64,000 nt of DNA from Halomonas urumqiensis (GTDB taxonomy: Bacteria; Pseudomonadota; Gammaproteobacteria; Pseudomonadales; Halomonadaceae): contig NZ_PYUD01000004.1 in assembly GCF_003028575.1 (NCBI RefSeq), positions 155,245 through 219,244 on the forward strand. Reading direction: 5' to 3'. Positions 17,892-27,256 of this stretch are shown here, piece after piece (the stretch's first letter is position 1; each line of letters starts with the position of its first letter). The translations under genes were made by a program, and so were the position numbers. The notes below the pieces were generated by a model. That model was given only the letters and a program-made list of their open reading frames with translations. It was not told the DNA's origin and did no database searches.

Positions 17892-18017
17892 TCAGCAGAG
17901 CCTGCTGCCGAGCAGCAGGAGGCTGGCGTCAGCGGACTGCCAGCCCCACCAGGCCAGGGCCAGCACGACGGCGGCGAGCAGCGTCGCGGTCAATGGCATC
18001 CACGTGCGTCGGGTCAT
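17892..18017 (-). CDS. Putative 41-residue single-span membrane peptide coupled to the MFS gene
   Basis: A 41-codon reading frame starts at ATG 18017, overlapping the TGA stop of the MFS transporter by 4 bp (ATGA), and ends at TGA 17892. The peptide is basic at the N-terminus (MTRRTW), then has a hydrophobic stretch of about 18 residues and a short tail ending in Cys. The stop-start overlap and the membrane-like composition support translation. I do not recognise a family. It could also be chance, since short hydrophobic frames are common in GC-rich DNA. Confidence 0.4.
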   Translation of the reverse strand: MTRRTWMPLTATLLAAVVLALAWWGWQSADASLLLLGSRLC

Positions 18018-19222
18018 GCGCTGGCCTCCCGTTGGGTGGGGCGCTCGATGGGGCGTTCATTGATGAACCAGTGAAGGGCGGCGGCCACCACCGAGAGCAG
18101 GATGGCGAGTTTCCATACCACATCATAGTTGCCGGTGAGGTCGTAGAGGTAGCCCCCCAGCCATACGCCCATGAACGAGCCAAGCTGGTGAAACAGGAAC
18201 ACGATGCCGCCGAGCATCGACAGGTGCCGCACGCCGAATACCGAGGCGACGATGCCATTGGTCAGCGGCACGGTGGAAAGCCACAACAGACCGATGGCGA
18301 TCCCGAACAGATAGCAGCTGGCCGGGCTCAGCGGGAAGACGATGAACAGGGTGATCACCACGCCACGCACCAGGTAGAGCCAGCTGAGCAGGCGCGGCTT
18401 GGAATAGATGCCGCCCAGCCAGCCGGCGGCATAGGTGCCGAAGATGTTGAACAGCCCCACCAGCGCCAGCACGGTGCTACCGACCTGCACGGCCACGCCG
18501 TTGTCGAACAGATACCCCGGCAGATGCACGCCGATGAACACGACCTGGAAGCCACACACGAAGAAGCCCAGGCAGAGCAACCAGAAACCCCGATGGCCGG
18601 CGGCTTCGTCCAGCGCGGCACGCAGCGAGATATCGCTGCCGGTGCGCGGGGAAGGGCGGTCGCGCAGCATCGCCCCGAGCGGCAGTATCAGTGCGGCGAT
18701 GCCGCCCATCACCAGCAGTGCCGCCGACCAGCCGAGCCATTCCAGAAGGCCCAGCGTGCCGGGCAGCATGGCGAACTGGCCAAAGGAACCCGCAGCGCTG
18801 ACGATGCCCATGGCCATGCTGCGTTTCTCGGGTGTCACCGCACGCCCCACCGCACCCAGCACCACCGAGAAGGTGCAACACGACAACCCGAGTCCGATCA
18901 GCACCCCGGCTGACATCGTCATGCCTAGCGGGGTCTCGGAGATACCCATGAACAGCAGCCCAAGCGCATAGAGCGCGCCACCGGTGACCACCACCCTGGC
19001 GGCACCGAAGCGGTCGGCCAGGGCGCCGGTGAACGGCTGGGCAAGGCCCCACAGCAGGTTCTGAATGGCCAGTGCGAAGGCAAACACGCCGCGCCCCCAG
19101 CCCAGGTCACTGCTCAAGGGTTCCATGAACAACCCGAAGCCATGACGCAGGCCCATGGCCAGGGTGACCACCAGGCCACTGAGCACGATGATGAGTAGGG
19201 AGTGGCGGCGTAGGCTGTCCAT
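18014..19222 (-). CDS. MFS transporter (12-TM, oxalate/formate-antiporter-like)
   Basis: This is a 402-residue major facilitator with 12 membrane segments. The motif GALADRFGAARVV between TM2 and TM3 is the MFS signature A region, and LRHGFGLFMEPLSSDLGW at TM1 matches the family containing monocarboxylate/oxalate-formate-type carriers. The substrate cannot be told. It is transcribed away from the small lipoprotein genes at 19415 and followed by an overlapping short frame. A weak CGGGAA site precedes ATG 19222. Confidence 0.82.
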   Translation of the reverse strand: MDSLRRHSLLIIVLSGLVVTLAMGLRHGFGLFMEPLSSDLGWGRGVFAFALAIQNLLWGLAQPFTGALADRFGAARVVVTGGALYALGLLFMGISETPLGMTMSAGVLIGLGLSCCTFSVVLGAVGRAVTPEKRSMAMGIVSAAGSFGQFAMLPGTLGLLEWLGWSAALLVMGGIAALILPLGAMLRDRPSPRTGSDISLRAALDEAAGHRGFWLLCLGFFVCGFQVVFIGVHLPGYLFDNGVAVQVGSTVLALVGLFNIFGTYAAGWLGGIYSKPRLLSWLYLVRGVVITLFIVFPLSPASCYLFGIAIGLLWLSTVPLTNGIVASVFGVRHLSMLGGIVFLFHQLGSFMGVWLGGYLYDLTGNYDVVWKLAILLSVVAAALHWFINERPIERPTQREASA

Positions 19223-19414
19223 GGTGTTCCCGTTTGCAGGCTAACTTTAAAGTCGGAATGATGGCACTATCGCGTGTTCTTGTGACGCTGGCTACTGTCG
19301 CAACTTGCAGACGCTTGTGTCGGTGTTTCGCCACAGGTGACGCCTGAGCTCGCTAGTCTAGAATGGTCACGTATCCATACATCGTGATATTTGAATCTGC
19401 CCTGAGGAAATTCC

Positions 19415-19612
19415 ATGACCAGACGTTCGAGCCTCGTTGTATTGCTGTTGCTTGCCACGGTGATGTTCGCCGGGTGCAGCTACACACCCGCGCGGGTCAA
19501 TTCCGAGCCACTGATCGTGATCGATGACGAACGCGGTGGCCATTCGCGTTCCGGACACTCTCGCGGCGGCGATTTCTGCCCACCGGGTCAGGCCAAGAAG
19601 GGGCGTTGCTGA
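19415..19612 (+). CDS. Small lipoprotein, paralogue A
   Basis: This is a 65-residue protein with signal peptide and lipobox FAGC (Cys21). After the lipidated Cys it reads SYTPARVNSEPLIVIDD, then a His/Arg/Ser/Gly-rich stretch and the C-terminal motif FCPPGQAKKGRC. The next gene repeats this plan, so both are real and paralogous. The end resembles the CPPG-AKK tails seen in some periplasmic metal or stress proteins of the RcnB type, but this is only a resemblance. Function is unknown. Confidence 0.75.
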   Translation: MTRRSSLVVLLLLATVMFAGCSYTPARVNSEPLIVIDDERGGHSRSGHSRGGDFCPPGQAKKGRC

Positions 19613-19807
19613 GAAAGCCACGGCTGCGCGATTCGCTTGCACGATCTTTCCTCGCTGTTGGCTGGCCATTGCCTGGCCACAGCGAGTAAGTTGAAGAAAC
19701 AGTGTTCGAGTCGCCATGCCCCCTAGAGGCGCATCCCATCATGCATGTGGATAAAGGTGACCCCAGCCAGGGAACTCTTCCATTGTTCGCCCTGCGAGGT
19801 AATCGCC

Positions 19808-20107
19808 ATGAGGACCCCCATGCGCCTGTTGTTGCTTTCCCTGGTGGTGTCGACCCTGATGCTGGCGGGGTGCAGCTATAGCCCCGCACGCCTGCAGACC
19901 CAGCCGCTCCTGGAAATCGACGGTTACAGCAGCCACCGCTACTACCGCGACGATGACCGCCATCACCGTGATCGTTATCGGCATCACCGCAAGGCGCGTC
20001 ATCACGACTATCGAGGCGGCCGCGATTACGATTATCGCGATGGCCGCCGTGGCCATCGCGGTGGCCGGTTCTGTCCGCCAGGACTGAGGATGCAGGGCCG
20101 CTGCTGA
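19808..20107 (+). CDS. Small His/Arg/Tyr/Asp-rich lipoprotein, paralogue B
   Basis: This is a 99-residue protein with lipobox LAGC (Cys22), then SYSPARLQTQPLLEIDG, a long low-complexity region of H, R, Y and D (about 40-85), and the tail FCPPGLRMQGRC. ATG 19808 has GAGG nine bases upstream; an in-frame ATG 63 bp earlier would give no signal peptide at the N-terminus. Compared with paralogue A the middle is expanded. The charged histidine-rich middle could bind metal or nucleotides, but this is untested. Confidence 0.75.
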   Translation: MRTPMRLLLLSLVVSTLMLAGCSYSPARLQTQPLLEIDGYSSHRYYRDDDRHHRDRYRHHRKARHHDYRGGRDYDYRDGRRGHRGGRFCPPGLRMQGRC

Positions 20108-20122
20108 TCGCGGTGATCGTGT

Positions 20123-20155
20123 ACGAGACTGCCCGCCATGAGCGGGCAGTCTCGT
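20123..20155. terminator. Strong hairpin between convergent genes
   Basis: A perfect 14-bp stem (ACGAGACTGCCCGC) with loop CATGA lies just after the second lipoprotein gene and 28 bp before the end of the aminotransferase on the other strand. No long T tract follows on either side. It probably acts as a shared terminator or mRNA end. Confidence 0.6.
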
Positions 20156-20182
20156 TCATGGGCCAGGGGTGGCGCCCAGGAC

Positions 20183-21292
20183 CTAGCGGCCAGCCTTGAG
20201 CGCGTCTTCCAGAATCGCCAGTTGCCCCGGTACCAGGGCGTTCTCCACCGCGGTGATCCGCAGCACGTGGCCGAGCGCCGGGTCGGCGGGCCGGGCGATC
20301 AGCTTGCCCTGTGCCAGCAGCTCACGATGCACTTGCGCGGCGAGCTCGGCATCGGGCAGCCGCAGGCCGATGAAGTTGGTGGCACTGGGCAGCACATCGG
20401 CCCCCATGGCCTTGAAGTGCTGGGCAAGCCGGGCACGACGCTCGCGCACCGCCGCCACATGGGCGCGGGTCTCGTCAGGCGCGTCGAGCACCACTTCGGC
20501 GGCGGCCTGGGTCAGTGTCGAGACGGCGTAATGAATGCGCACCTTCATCATCACCGCCAGAGTGTCCGGCTCGGCGATGGCATAGCCGACGCGCAGGCCG
20601 GCCAGGCCATGGGCCTTGGAGAGGGTGCGAAGGCGAATCACACCGGGCAGCACGCGGCGTCCGAACTCGTCGTCGGCGTCGTCGCGAAAGTCATGGTAGG
20701 CCTCGTCGAGCAGCAGCCAGCAGTCGTCGGGCAGGTCGCGCCGCAGGGCCAGGATGGCGTCGTCGTCGTGCAGGTGGCCACTGGGGTTGTCGGGGTTGGC
20801 CAGGTAGACCAGCCGCGCGGTGTTGTCGTGGGCCGCGCGCAGCAGTGCCTCGAGGTCTGGCGCCAGGCGGCCCGGGCCTTCGTCGTAGGGCACTTCTACC
20901 AGCTGGCAGCCCTGCCCGCGGGCGAAATAGCCGAAGGTGGGGTAGGTGCCGGCGGTGCCGACCACGCAGGCCCCCGGCTCGGCGGTGGCACGCAGGGCCA
21001 GGGCGATCAGGCTGTCGGCACCGGCATCCACCAGCATGGCATCCAGCGGAATGCCATGGCGTTCGGTCAGGCGTTGGCGGATGCCTAGCGCTTCGGCGTC
21101 GCCGTAGCTGTAGACATGCTGTGCCATGGCATCGCCGAAGTGCTCGCGCAGCGCCCGGTGGGGCATGTCCAGGCCTTCGTTCGAGCCCAGCTGGTCGGGA
21201 ATCTTGCGGCCGAGGCGGCGCTCCAGGACACGCACGCCGGGGAAGGGGTTGTGGGGGCCGTCGCCGGTGAGGTGAGCGGGAAAACGGGACAT
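20183..21292 (-). CDS. Histidinol-phosphate-aminotransferase-like PLP aminotransferase
   Basis: This is a 369-residue fold-type I aminotransferase. NPDNPSG (166-172), the pyridine-binding Asp in LLLDEAYHDF (D196) and the Schiff-base lysine in LSKAHGLAGLRVGYA (K226) are all present. Overall it is HisC-like, but it is not in a histidine operon. It lies with a DMT exporter, an FAD dehydrogenase and a dipeptide-type ABC importer, all on one strand. A role in amino acid catabolism or biosynthesis of an unknown amine is equally possible. TGGAG precedes ATG 21292. Confidence 0.8.
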   Translation of the reverse strand: MSRFPAHLTGDGPHNPFPGVRVLERRLGRKIPDQLGSNEGLDMPHRALREHFGDAMAQHVYSYGDAEALGIRQRLTERHGIPLDAMLVDAGADSLIALALRATAEPGACVVGTAGTYPTFGYFARGQGCQLVEVPYDEGPGRLAPDLEALLRAAHDNTARLVYLANPDNPSGHLHDDDAILALRRDLPDDCWLLLDEAYHDFRDDADDEFGRRVLPGVIRLRTLSKAHGLAGLRVGYAIAEPDTLAVMMKVRIHYAVSTLTQAAAEVVLDAPDETRAHVAAVRERRARLAQHFKAMGADVLPSATNFIGLRLPDAELAAQVHRELLAQGKLIARPADPALGHVLRITAVENALVPGQLAILEDALKAGR

Positions 21293-21304
21293 GATGGACT
21301 CCAG

Positions 21305-22231
21305 TCAAGTAGCAGGACGGTTGAGCATGACGATGGCGATCGCACCGAGTATCAAGGCAAGCGCGATGATCACCTTGAGCGATAGCGGCTCGCCAAGCAG
21401 GACGATGGCGCCGGCCACGCCCACTACCGGGATGATCAGCGTGCTGATGGTGGCCTGGCCGATGCTCAGGCGGTTGATGTTCAGGAACCACAGCATCTGG
21501 GCAATGCAGATCGAGAACACCAGGTGGTAGCCCAGCGCCAGCCAGGTGCTGGGGCGCCATTGATCGGGTGGTGGCGGCGTTTCCAGCACCATCGTCATTA
21601 CCACCATCGGCACCGCGCAGAGGGCGAACTGCCAGCCGGTGATTACCACCGTCGGGCTCTGCCAGGCGCCACGCATCTTGATCAGCACCGTGCCCAGCGC
21701 CCAGGAGAGTGCCGCCCCAAGCACCAGCAGCGGCCCGCCGAGCCCGGCGGCACCCGCGGCCAGGGCGGCCGGGCCGAACAGTACGGCGAGCCCCAACTGG
21801 CCACAGGCCAGCCCCAGCCACTGGCGCGGGGTGATGCGCTCGCCGAGCATCCACCAGGCCAGCAGCACTGCCCAGCAGGGCATGGTGAAGGCGATGATCG
21901 CCGCCTGGGACGTGGGCATGCGCAACTGGGCGAAGGCCGTACCCAGGTTGAAGACGAGGATGGTGAACACGCCGGTGATGGCAAGCCAAGGCCACTCGCC
22001 ACGCGATACGCGAAGCGGCATGCCGCGAATGCGCGCCCAGCCAAGCAGCACCACGGCACCGGTGGTGAAGCCGATGGCGCGCAGGGTCAGCGGGGGCAGG
22101 TCCATCAGGATGAAGCGCACCGCCGGCCAGTTGCCGCCCCAGAGCAGCCCGATGGCGGCGATCAACACGAGCGAGCCGAGCAGGGGGCGGGAATCGGCGG
22201 CCAGACGCAGCCGTTGGGCGAACAGGCGCAT
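21305..22231 (-). CDS. DMT-superfamily (EamA) transporter
   Basis: This is a 308-residue protein with ten hydrophobic segments arranged as two EamA repeats. The segments IGLLWGGNWPAVRFIL, FTMPCWAVLLAWWML and IPVVGVAGAIVLLGEPLSLKV are typical. Such proteins usually export amino acids or related metabolites. It is 12 bp upstream of the aminotransferase and 10 bp downstream of the FAD dehydrogenase, so it is probably in the same transcript. Confidence 0.85.
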   Translation of the reverse strand: MRLFAQRLRLAADSRPLLGSLVLIAAIGLLWGGNWPAVRFILMDLPPLTLRAIGFTTGAVVLLGWARIRGMPLRVSRGEWPWLAITGVFTILVFNLGTAFAQLRMPTSQAAIIAFTMPCWAVLLAWWMLGERITPRQWLGLACGQLGLAVLFGPAALAAGAAGLGGPLLVLGAALSWALGTVLIKMRGAWQSPTVVITGWQFALCAVPMVVMTMVLETPPPPDQWRPSTWLALGYHLVFSICIAQMLWFLNINRLSIGQATISTLIIPVVGVAGAIVLLGEPLSLKVIIALALILGAIAIVMLNRPAT

Positions 22232-22241
22232 TCGAGAGCTC

Positions 22242-23666
22242 TCAGCCGGCCGCTGGGGCCAGCACCTTGTGGCGATTGAGCAGCCCCAACGGATCCATGG
22301 CCTGCTTGAGCGTGTGCATCAGGGCGATTTCTTCGGGCGTGCGCGAGATTGAAAGGTAAGCCCGCTTCTCGAGCCCGATGCCGTGCTCAGCGGAGACCGA
22401 GCCGCCAAGCTCGGCGAGTGGCGAATAGACATGCGCTTCCACCGCGTGGCGGGTCTCGTCCGCGTGGCTGCCGACGCTGACCGACAGGTGCAGGTTGCCG
22501 TCGCCGAGATGACCGAAGGTCACCATGCGGCCATCCGGCCAGTCATGGGTGATAGCGGCCTCCACCTTGGCCACGTAGCGCTCCATCTCGGCAATCGGCA
22601 GGCTGACATCGAAGGTGAACAGCGGGGCCAGCGTTTGAATGAGTCCCTCGATGTCCTCGCGGATGTCCCAGATGCCTTGGCGCTGGCTGGCCGAGTGGGC
22701 GACCACCGCGTCCTCGATCAGTTGCTGTTCCAGCGCCGCTTCGAGGGCCTTCGAGAACAGCGCGGCATGGCTCTCGGCATCGGTGCCCAGCGATTCGAGA
22801 ATCACGTAGAAGGGCGCGTCGGTGGCAAGTGGCGGCGTGTGGCGCCCGCTCTGCTCGGTGAGCAGCCGGTAGTGGCTTTGCCACATGGCCTCGAAGGCGG
22901 CCAGGTTACCCCCCAGCGCCTGGCCCATGTGGGCGAGCAGCCCGGTCACGGCCTCGAAGCTCGGGCAGGCCACAAGTGCGGTCTGCACGTCGCTGGTGGG
23001 TGGCCGGAGCTGGAGCACGGCGCGCGTGACGATGCCCAGCGTGCCTTCACTGCCAATGAACAGCTGCTTCAGGTCGAAGCCGGCGTTGTTCTTGAGCATG
23101 CGGTTCATCGAGCTGACCACCGTGCCATCGGCGAGCACCGCCTCTAGCCCGAGTACCTGCTGGCGCATCATGCCGTAGCGAATCACGCGGATACCGCCGG
23201 CGTTGGTGGCGATATTGCCACCGATGGTACAACTTCCGCGGGCCCCCAGGTCCAGGGCGAATTGCCGCCCGGCGCCTTCGGCGGCTTCCTGCACCTTCTG
23301 CAACGGGGCACCAGCCTGCACGGTCAGGGTGTTGCCGATCGGGTCGATGTCCTCGATGGTGGTCATGCGCTCCAGCGAGATGACCACTTCGCTTGGTTCT
23401 GCCTCGGCGCCATGCACCAGCCCCGTCAGGCCGCCATGGGTGACCACCGGTTGATGGGCGCCGTGGCAGGCACGCATCACAGCGGCGAGCTCATCGGTAC
23501 TGGCCGGGCGTACGATGGCACCGGCACGGCACCCAGCAGCGCTCAGCCAGTCGACACTGCGTGCGCTGACGTCGTCGCCGGTGAGCACGTTGCCACCACC
23601 GACGATCGCGGCGATCTGCATCAACAAGCCATCCTTCGACACGTCATCCTTCAACAAGCCATCCAT
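22242..23666 (-). CDS. FAD-linked 2-hydroxyacid dehydrogenase (GlcD/D2HGDH type)
   Basis: This is a 474-residue flavoprotein of the VAO/PCMH family. The FAD-binding part carries VVTHGGLTGLVHGA, LGARGSCTIGGNIATNAGG and FIGSEGTLGIVTRAVL, and the C-terminal cap includes FGHLGDGNLHLSV and EHGIGLEKR, where metal-binding histidines lie. The substrate would be a D-2-hydroxyacid such as lactate, glycolate or 2-hydroxyglutarate. The first 15 residues are a repeated pentapeptide made by three 15-bp units, placed in front of a second possible start (Met16). ATG 23666 has GGAGGG at good distance, so I kept it. Confidence 0.85.
   Translation of the reverse strand: MDGLLKDDVSKDGLLMQIAAIVGGGNVLTGDDVSARSVDWLSAAGCRAGAIVRPASTDELAAVMRACHGAHQPVVTHGGLTGLVHGAEAEPSEVVISLERMTTIEDIDPIGNTLTVQAGAPLQKVQEAAEGAGRQFALDLGARGSCTIGGNIATNAGGIRVIRYGMMRQQVLGLEAVLADGTVVSSMNRMLKNNAGFDLKQLFIGSEGTLGIVTRAVLQLRPPTSDVQTALVACPSFEAVTGLLAHMGQALGGNLAAFEAMWQSHYRLLTEQSGRHTPPLATDAPFYVILESLGTDAESHAALFSKALEAALEQQLIEDAVVAHSASQRQGIWDIREDIEGLIQTLAPLFTFDVSLPIAEMERYVAKVEAAITHDWPDGRMVTFGHLGDGNLHLSVSVGSHADETRHAVEAHVYSPLAELGGSVSAEHGIGLEKRAYLSISRTPEEIALMHTLKQAMDPLGLLNRHKVLAPAAG
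23620..23664. repeat. Three 15-bp tandem repeats in the 5' end of the FAD dehydrogenase gene
   Basis: Units at 23620-23634, 23635-23649 and 23650-23664 share the pattern ttcaacaagccatcc; the middle unit is more diverged. On the coding strand they give the pentapeptides DGLLK, DDVSK and DGLLM ahead of the conserved part of the protein. An in-frame unit length keeps the gene open. Confidence 0.75.
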
Positions 23667-23686
23667 TGACTGCGGCCCTCCTGGTT

Positions 23687-23732
23687 ATTCAGTGATCACC
23701 CATTTAGTGAACACGCCATTTTGAGGTCACGC
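23687..23732. repeat. Imperfect 15-16 bp repeats at the end of the ABC ATPase gene
   Basis: Three related blocks starting att (23687-23701, 23702-23717, 23718-23732) share an att..agtga.cacgcc pattern. The last block contains the stop codon of the ABC ATPase gene. The match is weaker than in the other arrays. Confidence 0.4.
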
Positions 23733-25352
23733 TTCGGCCAGCTCATGCTCGCGGCCGGGAATCGCCTCGAGCAGCTCGCGCGTGTAGGCTTCCCTGGGCG
23801 TCAGGAAGACATCTCGCGCCGGTCCCTGTTCGACGATTCGGCCATGCTGCATGACGATGATGCGGTCACAGATCTGCGCGGCCACGCGCAGGTCGTGGGT
23901 AATGAACAAAAGCGCCAGCGAGAGCTTCTGCTTGAGGTCCTCCAGCAGCTCGAGGATTTGTGCCTGGATCGACACATCAAGCGCCGAGACCGCCTCATCG
24001 GCAACGATCAGCTCGGGATTCAGCGCCAGGGCACGGGCGATGCCGATGCGCTGGCGCTGGCCACCGGAGAACTCATGCGGAAAGCGATCAGCGGTGCCGC
24101 CAAGGCCCACCAGCTCGAGTAGTTCGTCGGCCTGTGCGAGTGCTTTTTCACGTGGTACATCGTTGGCGATCGGCCCCTGGGCAATGGCCATGCCGACGCG
24201 GGTACGCGGGTTCAACGAGGCGTAGGGGTCCTGGAAGATCATCTGCACGCGATGACGCTGTCGGCGCAATGTTTCGCCCTTGAGCGCCGAGAAATCAATG
24301 CCCGAGAGGCTCAGTGTGCCGTGATCCGGGCGCTCCAGACGCACCACGCAGCGCCCCAGGGTCGACTTGCCGGAGCCGGATTCGCCGACGATGCCGACCG
24401 TCTCGCCCTTGAGCAACACAAAGCTGACATCGTCCAGTGCTCGTACCTCGCGGGATGGCTTGAAAAGGCCGCCCCGCGAGCGGAACACCTTGTCGAGATG
24501 GGCGACTTCGAGCAGCGGGGTATCGGTTTCTGCACCCCGGGCTTCGGGAATCACGTCGCTGGGGATTGCCTCGATCAGCGCACGGGTATAGGGGTCCTGG
24601 GGGTGCTTGAGCACGTGTTCGGCTTCGCCCAGCTCGACGATGCGCCCATGGCGCATCACGCAGACCCGGTTGGCGATCTCGGCCACCACCCCGAAGTCGT
24701 GGGTGATGAACATCACCGACATGCCCCGGCGCTGCTGCAGGTCACGGATCAGCTCGAGGATCTGCGCCTGGGTGGTCACATCGAGTGCCGTGGTGGGTTC
24801 GTCGGCGATCAGCACTTCCGGTGCCAGGGCCAGCGCCATGGCGATCATCACGCGCTGTCGTTGGCCACCGGAGAGCTGAAAGGGATAAGCACGAATGGCC
24901 TTTTCCGGCTGGGGGATGCCAACCTCCTCGAGCAGCGCCAGGGCCTTTTCCTGGCGCTCGCGTGGCGTGAACTGGCCATGGGCCTCGAACACCTCGCTGA
25001 TCTGGGCGCCCACCCGCATCAACGGGTTCAACGCGGTCATCGGCTCCTGGAAGATCATGCCGATGCGCAGGCCACGCAGCTTGCGGTGCTGCTTTTCGGT
25101 GAGGGTCAGCAGGTCCTGGCCGTCGAACATTACCTCGCCCGCCACCGCGCGTACGCCCTTTGGCAGCAGGCCCATGATGGCGTTGGCGGCCATCGACTTG
25201 CCGGAGCCGGATTCGCCGACCACGCACATGATCTCGCCGCGCGCCACGTCGTAGCTGACATCCTCGACGGCGAAGTCGCGATCGGCGCCCTTGGGCAGGG
25301 CGATGGTCAATCCGCGAATGCTCAGTACCGGGTCATCGGTTGTGCTTGTCAT
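23727..25352 (-). CDS. Dipeptide/oligopeptide-type ABC transporter ATPase, two domains fused (DppD-DppF)
   Basis: This 541-residue protein contains two complete ABC domains. Each has Walker A (GESGSGKS), a signature ([12 protein letters not shown] and [12 protein letters not shown]) and Walker B ([12 protein letters not shown] and [12 protein letters not shown]), so it replaces separate DppD and DppF. Both domains keep catalytic residues. ATG 25352 has GAGAG six bases upstream and is preferred to the ATG two codons earlier. It follows the permease dppC by 9 bp in the operon dppA-B-C-DF. Confidence 0.92.
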   Translation of the reverse strand: MTSTTDDPVLSIRGLTIALPKGADRDFAVEDVSYDVARGEIMCVVGESGSGKSMAANAIMGLLPKGVRAVAGEVMFDGQDLLTLTEKQHRKLRGLRIGMIFQEPMTALNPLMRVGAQISEVFEAHGQFTPRERQEKALALLEEVGIPQPEKAIRAYPFQLSGGQRQRVMIAMALALAPEVLIADEPTTALDVTTQAQILELIRDLQQRRGMSVMFITHDFGVVAEIANRVCVMRHGRIVELGEAEHVLKHPQDPYTRALIEAIPSDVIPEARGAETDTPLLEVAHLDKVFRSRGGLFKPSREVRALDDVSFVLLKGETVGIVGESGSGKSTLGRCVVRLERPDHGTLSLSGIDFSALKGETLRRQRHRVQMIFQDPYASLNPRTRVGMAIAQGPIANDVPREKALAQADELLELVGLGGTADRFPHEFSGGQRQRIGIARALALNPELIVADEAVSALDVSIQAQILELLEDLKQKLSLALLFITHDLRVAAQICDRIIVMQHGRIVEQGPARDVFLTPREAYTRELLEAIPGREHELAEA

Positions 25353-25361
25353 GGTCATCTC

Positions 25362-26198
25362 TCACGAACGCTCGCGGGCGAGTTTGGGGTTGAGGGCGTC
25401 ATCGAGCCCTTCGCCCACCAGGTTCAAGGCCAGCACCGTCAGCAGGATGGCGACCCCGGGGAAGAAGCTCAGCCACCAGGCCTGGCGAATGACCGTGCGC
25501 GCGGCGCCGATCATGTAGCCCCAGGACATCACGTTGGGATCACCAAGCCCCAGGAACGAGAGCGCGGATTCCAGCAGGATGGCGGTGGCCACCATCAACG
25601 AGGCGAGCACGATGATCGGTGACAGGGTATTGGGCAGGATCTGCTTGAGGATGATGGTGGTGTTGCTCTGGCCGACCAGGCGCGCTGCCTCGACATATTC
25701 CCGGTGGCGCAGCGACATGAACTCGGCGCGCACCAGGCGTGCCACCGGTGGCCAGCTGACGATGGCGATGGCCAGCACGATGGAGGTCACGCTGGGCTGC
25801 ATGATCGCCACCAGCACGATGGCCAGGGCGAAGTTGGGGATGGTCTGGAAGAACTCGGTGAAACGCATCAAGGCGTCGTCGACAAGGCCGCCATAGTAGC
25901 CGGCGATGGCGCCGAGTGGCACGCCGATGGCCAGCGCGACCACCGTGGAGACGAGGCCGATCAACAGCGAGACCCAGGCGCCGTGCATCAGCCCAGCGGC
26001 GACATTGCGGCCCATGGTGTCGGTGCCGAGCCAGAAGCCATCGACCTCCATGGGCGACAGGAAGGGGCGCTGCACCATGCGCCATGGCGATTCGGGAAAC
26101 ACCAGTGGCGCCAGTATCGCCATCAGGATGATGGCAAGCAGGATGATCAACCCCACCAGGGCGCCACGGTTCTGGGCAAAGCGGGCGAAGAAGCTCAT
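25362..26198 (-). CDS. Dipeptide-type ABC transporter permease (DppC-like)
   Basis: This is a 278-residue permease with an N-terminal OppC-type segment and about six membrane helices. LGTDTMGRNVAAGLMHGAWVSL and the EAA loop EYVEAARLVGQSNTTII are characteristic. Its ATG overlaps the stop of the DppB-like gene (ATGA). The frame is open far upstream, but the conserved family start and the coupling fix the beginning at 26198. Confidence 0.92.
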   Translation of the reverse strand: MSFFARFAQNRGALVGLIILLAIILMAILAPLVFPESPWRMVQRPFLSPMEVDGFWLGTDTMGRNVAAGLMHGAWVSLLIGLVSTVVALAIGVPLGAIAGYYGGLVDDALMRFTEFFQTIPNFALAIVLVAIMQPSVTSIVLAIAIVSWPPVARLVRAEFMSLRHREYVEAARLVGQSNTTIILKQILPNTLSPIIVLASLMVATAILLESALSFLGLGDPNVMSWGYMIGAARTVIRQAWWLSFFPGVAILLTVLALNLVGEGLDDALNPKLARERS

Positions 26199-27172
26199 GA
26201 GCCCTCCTTGATGCGCGGGTCGGCCAGCCGATAGACCAGGTCGGTAATGATATTGAAGACGATGACCAGGGCGGCCGAGAAGAAGAAGATGCCAAGCAGC
26301 AGGTTGTAGTCTCGCTGCTGGAGGGCTTCGTACATCAGGCGGCCGATGCCGGGCCAGGCGAACACTGTCTCGGTGAGGATGGCGCCGCCGACCATCTGCC
26401 CGGCCTGCAGGCCGGCCAGGGTGATGATCGGCAACAGGGCGTTGCGCAGGATGTGGCGTCGCTGGATGACCCGGGGTGCCAAGCCCTTGGCACGCGCGGT
26501 CTTCACGTAATCCTGCTGGCTGGCCTCGAGCATCGAGGCCCGCGTCATGCGGGTGTAGATGGCCATGAAGAACAGCGCCAGGGTGGTAGCGGGCAGTACC
26601 AGGTGCTTGCCCACATCGAGGGCCAGCGCCAGGCCGGTGTGGCCGGCGCCCACCGTGTACATGCCGTAGGCCGGTAGCCAGCCAAGCGTGACCGAGAACA
26701 GCACCACGGCCATCAGCGCGACCCAGAACAGCGGCGTGGCATAGAACACCAGCGCGAGTGCCATTATCAGCGAGCCGGAAGGCTTCTTGACCCTGGCTGC
26801 GGCCATGGCGCCGGCGACGATGCCCAGGGCAAGCGACAGCACAAAGGCGGTACCGGTGAGCAACAGGGTAGCCGGCATGCGTGCCATGATCAGGTCGAGT
26901 ACCGGGACCTGCTGGCGGTAGGAGTAGCCGAAATCCAACGTGGCGATGCCTGAGATGTACCGCCACAGCTGCACGTAGACGGGTTGATCGAGGCCGAAGC
27001 GTTCACGCAGCTGGCGCAGGAATTCCTCGTCGGTGGCCCCGGCCTCGCCGGCCAGGATCGCGGCGGGGTCTCCCGGTGCGAGCTGGATCAGGCAGAAATT
27101 GAAGATCACGATCATGAATAGCACGATCACGGCCTTGAAAAGCCGCATCGTGATCAATCTGGCGTAGAGCAT
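26195..27172 (-). CDS. Dipeptide-type ABC transporter permease (DppB-like)
   Basis: This is a 325-residue inner-membrane permease. The N-terminal FNFCLIQLAPGDPAAIL segment and the EAA loop QQDYVKTARAKGLAPRVIQ are diagnostic of DppB/OppB. GAGGG lies before ATG 27172. With the DppC-like partner it forms the membrane channel of the importer. Confidence 0.92.
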   Translation of the reverse strand: MLYARLITMRLFKAVIVLFMIVIFNFCLIQLAPGDPAAILAGEAGATDEEFLRQLRERFGLDQPVYVQLWRYISGIATLDFGYSYRQQVPVLDLIMARMPATLLLTGTAFVLSLALGIVAGAMAAARVKKPSGSLIMALALVFYATPLFWVALMAVVLFSVTLGWLPAYGMYTVGAGHTGLALALDVGKHLVLPATTLALFFMAIYTRMTRASMLEASQQDYVKTARAKGLAPRVIQRRHILRNALLPIITLAGLQAGQMVGGAILTETVFAWPGIGRLMYEALQQRDYNLLLGIFFFSAALVIVFNIITDLVYRLADPRIKEGS

Positions 27173-27256
27173 GGGTGTCCCTCGGCGGGCGGTGGCGTGG
27201 CCGGTCAGTGCCTGGCGAGAGCCAGGTTGGCAACCTCATGACCGGCCACAGTGGGC

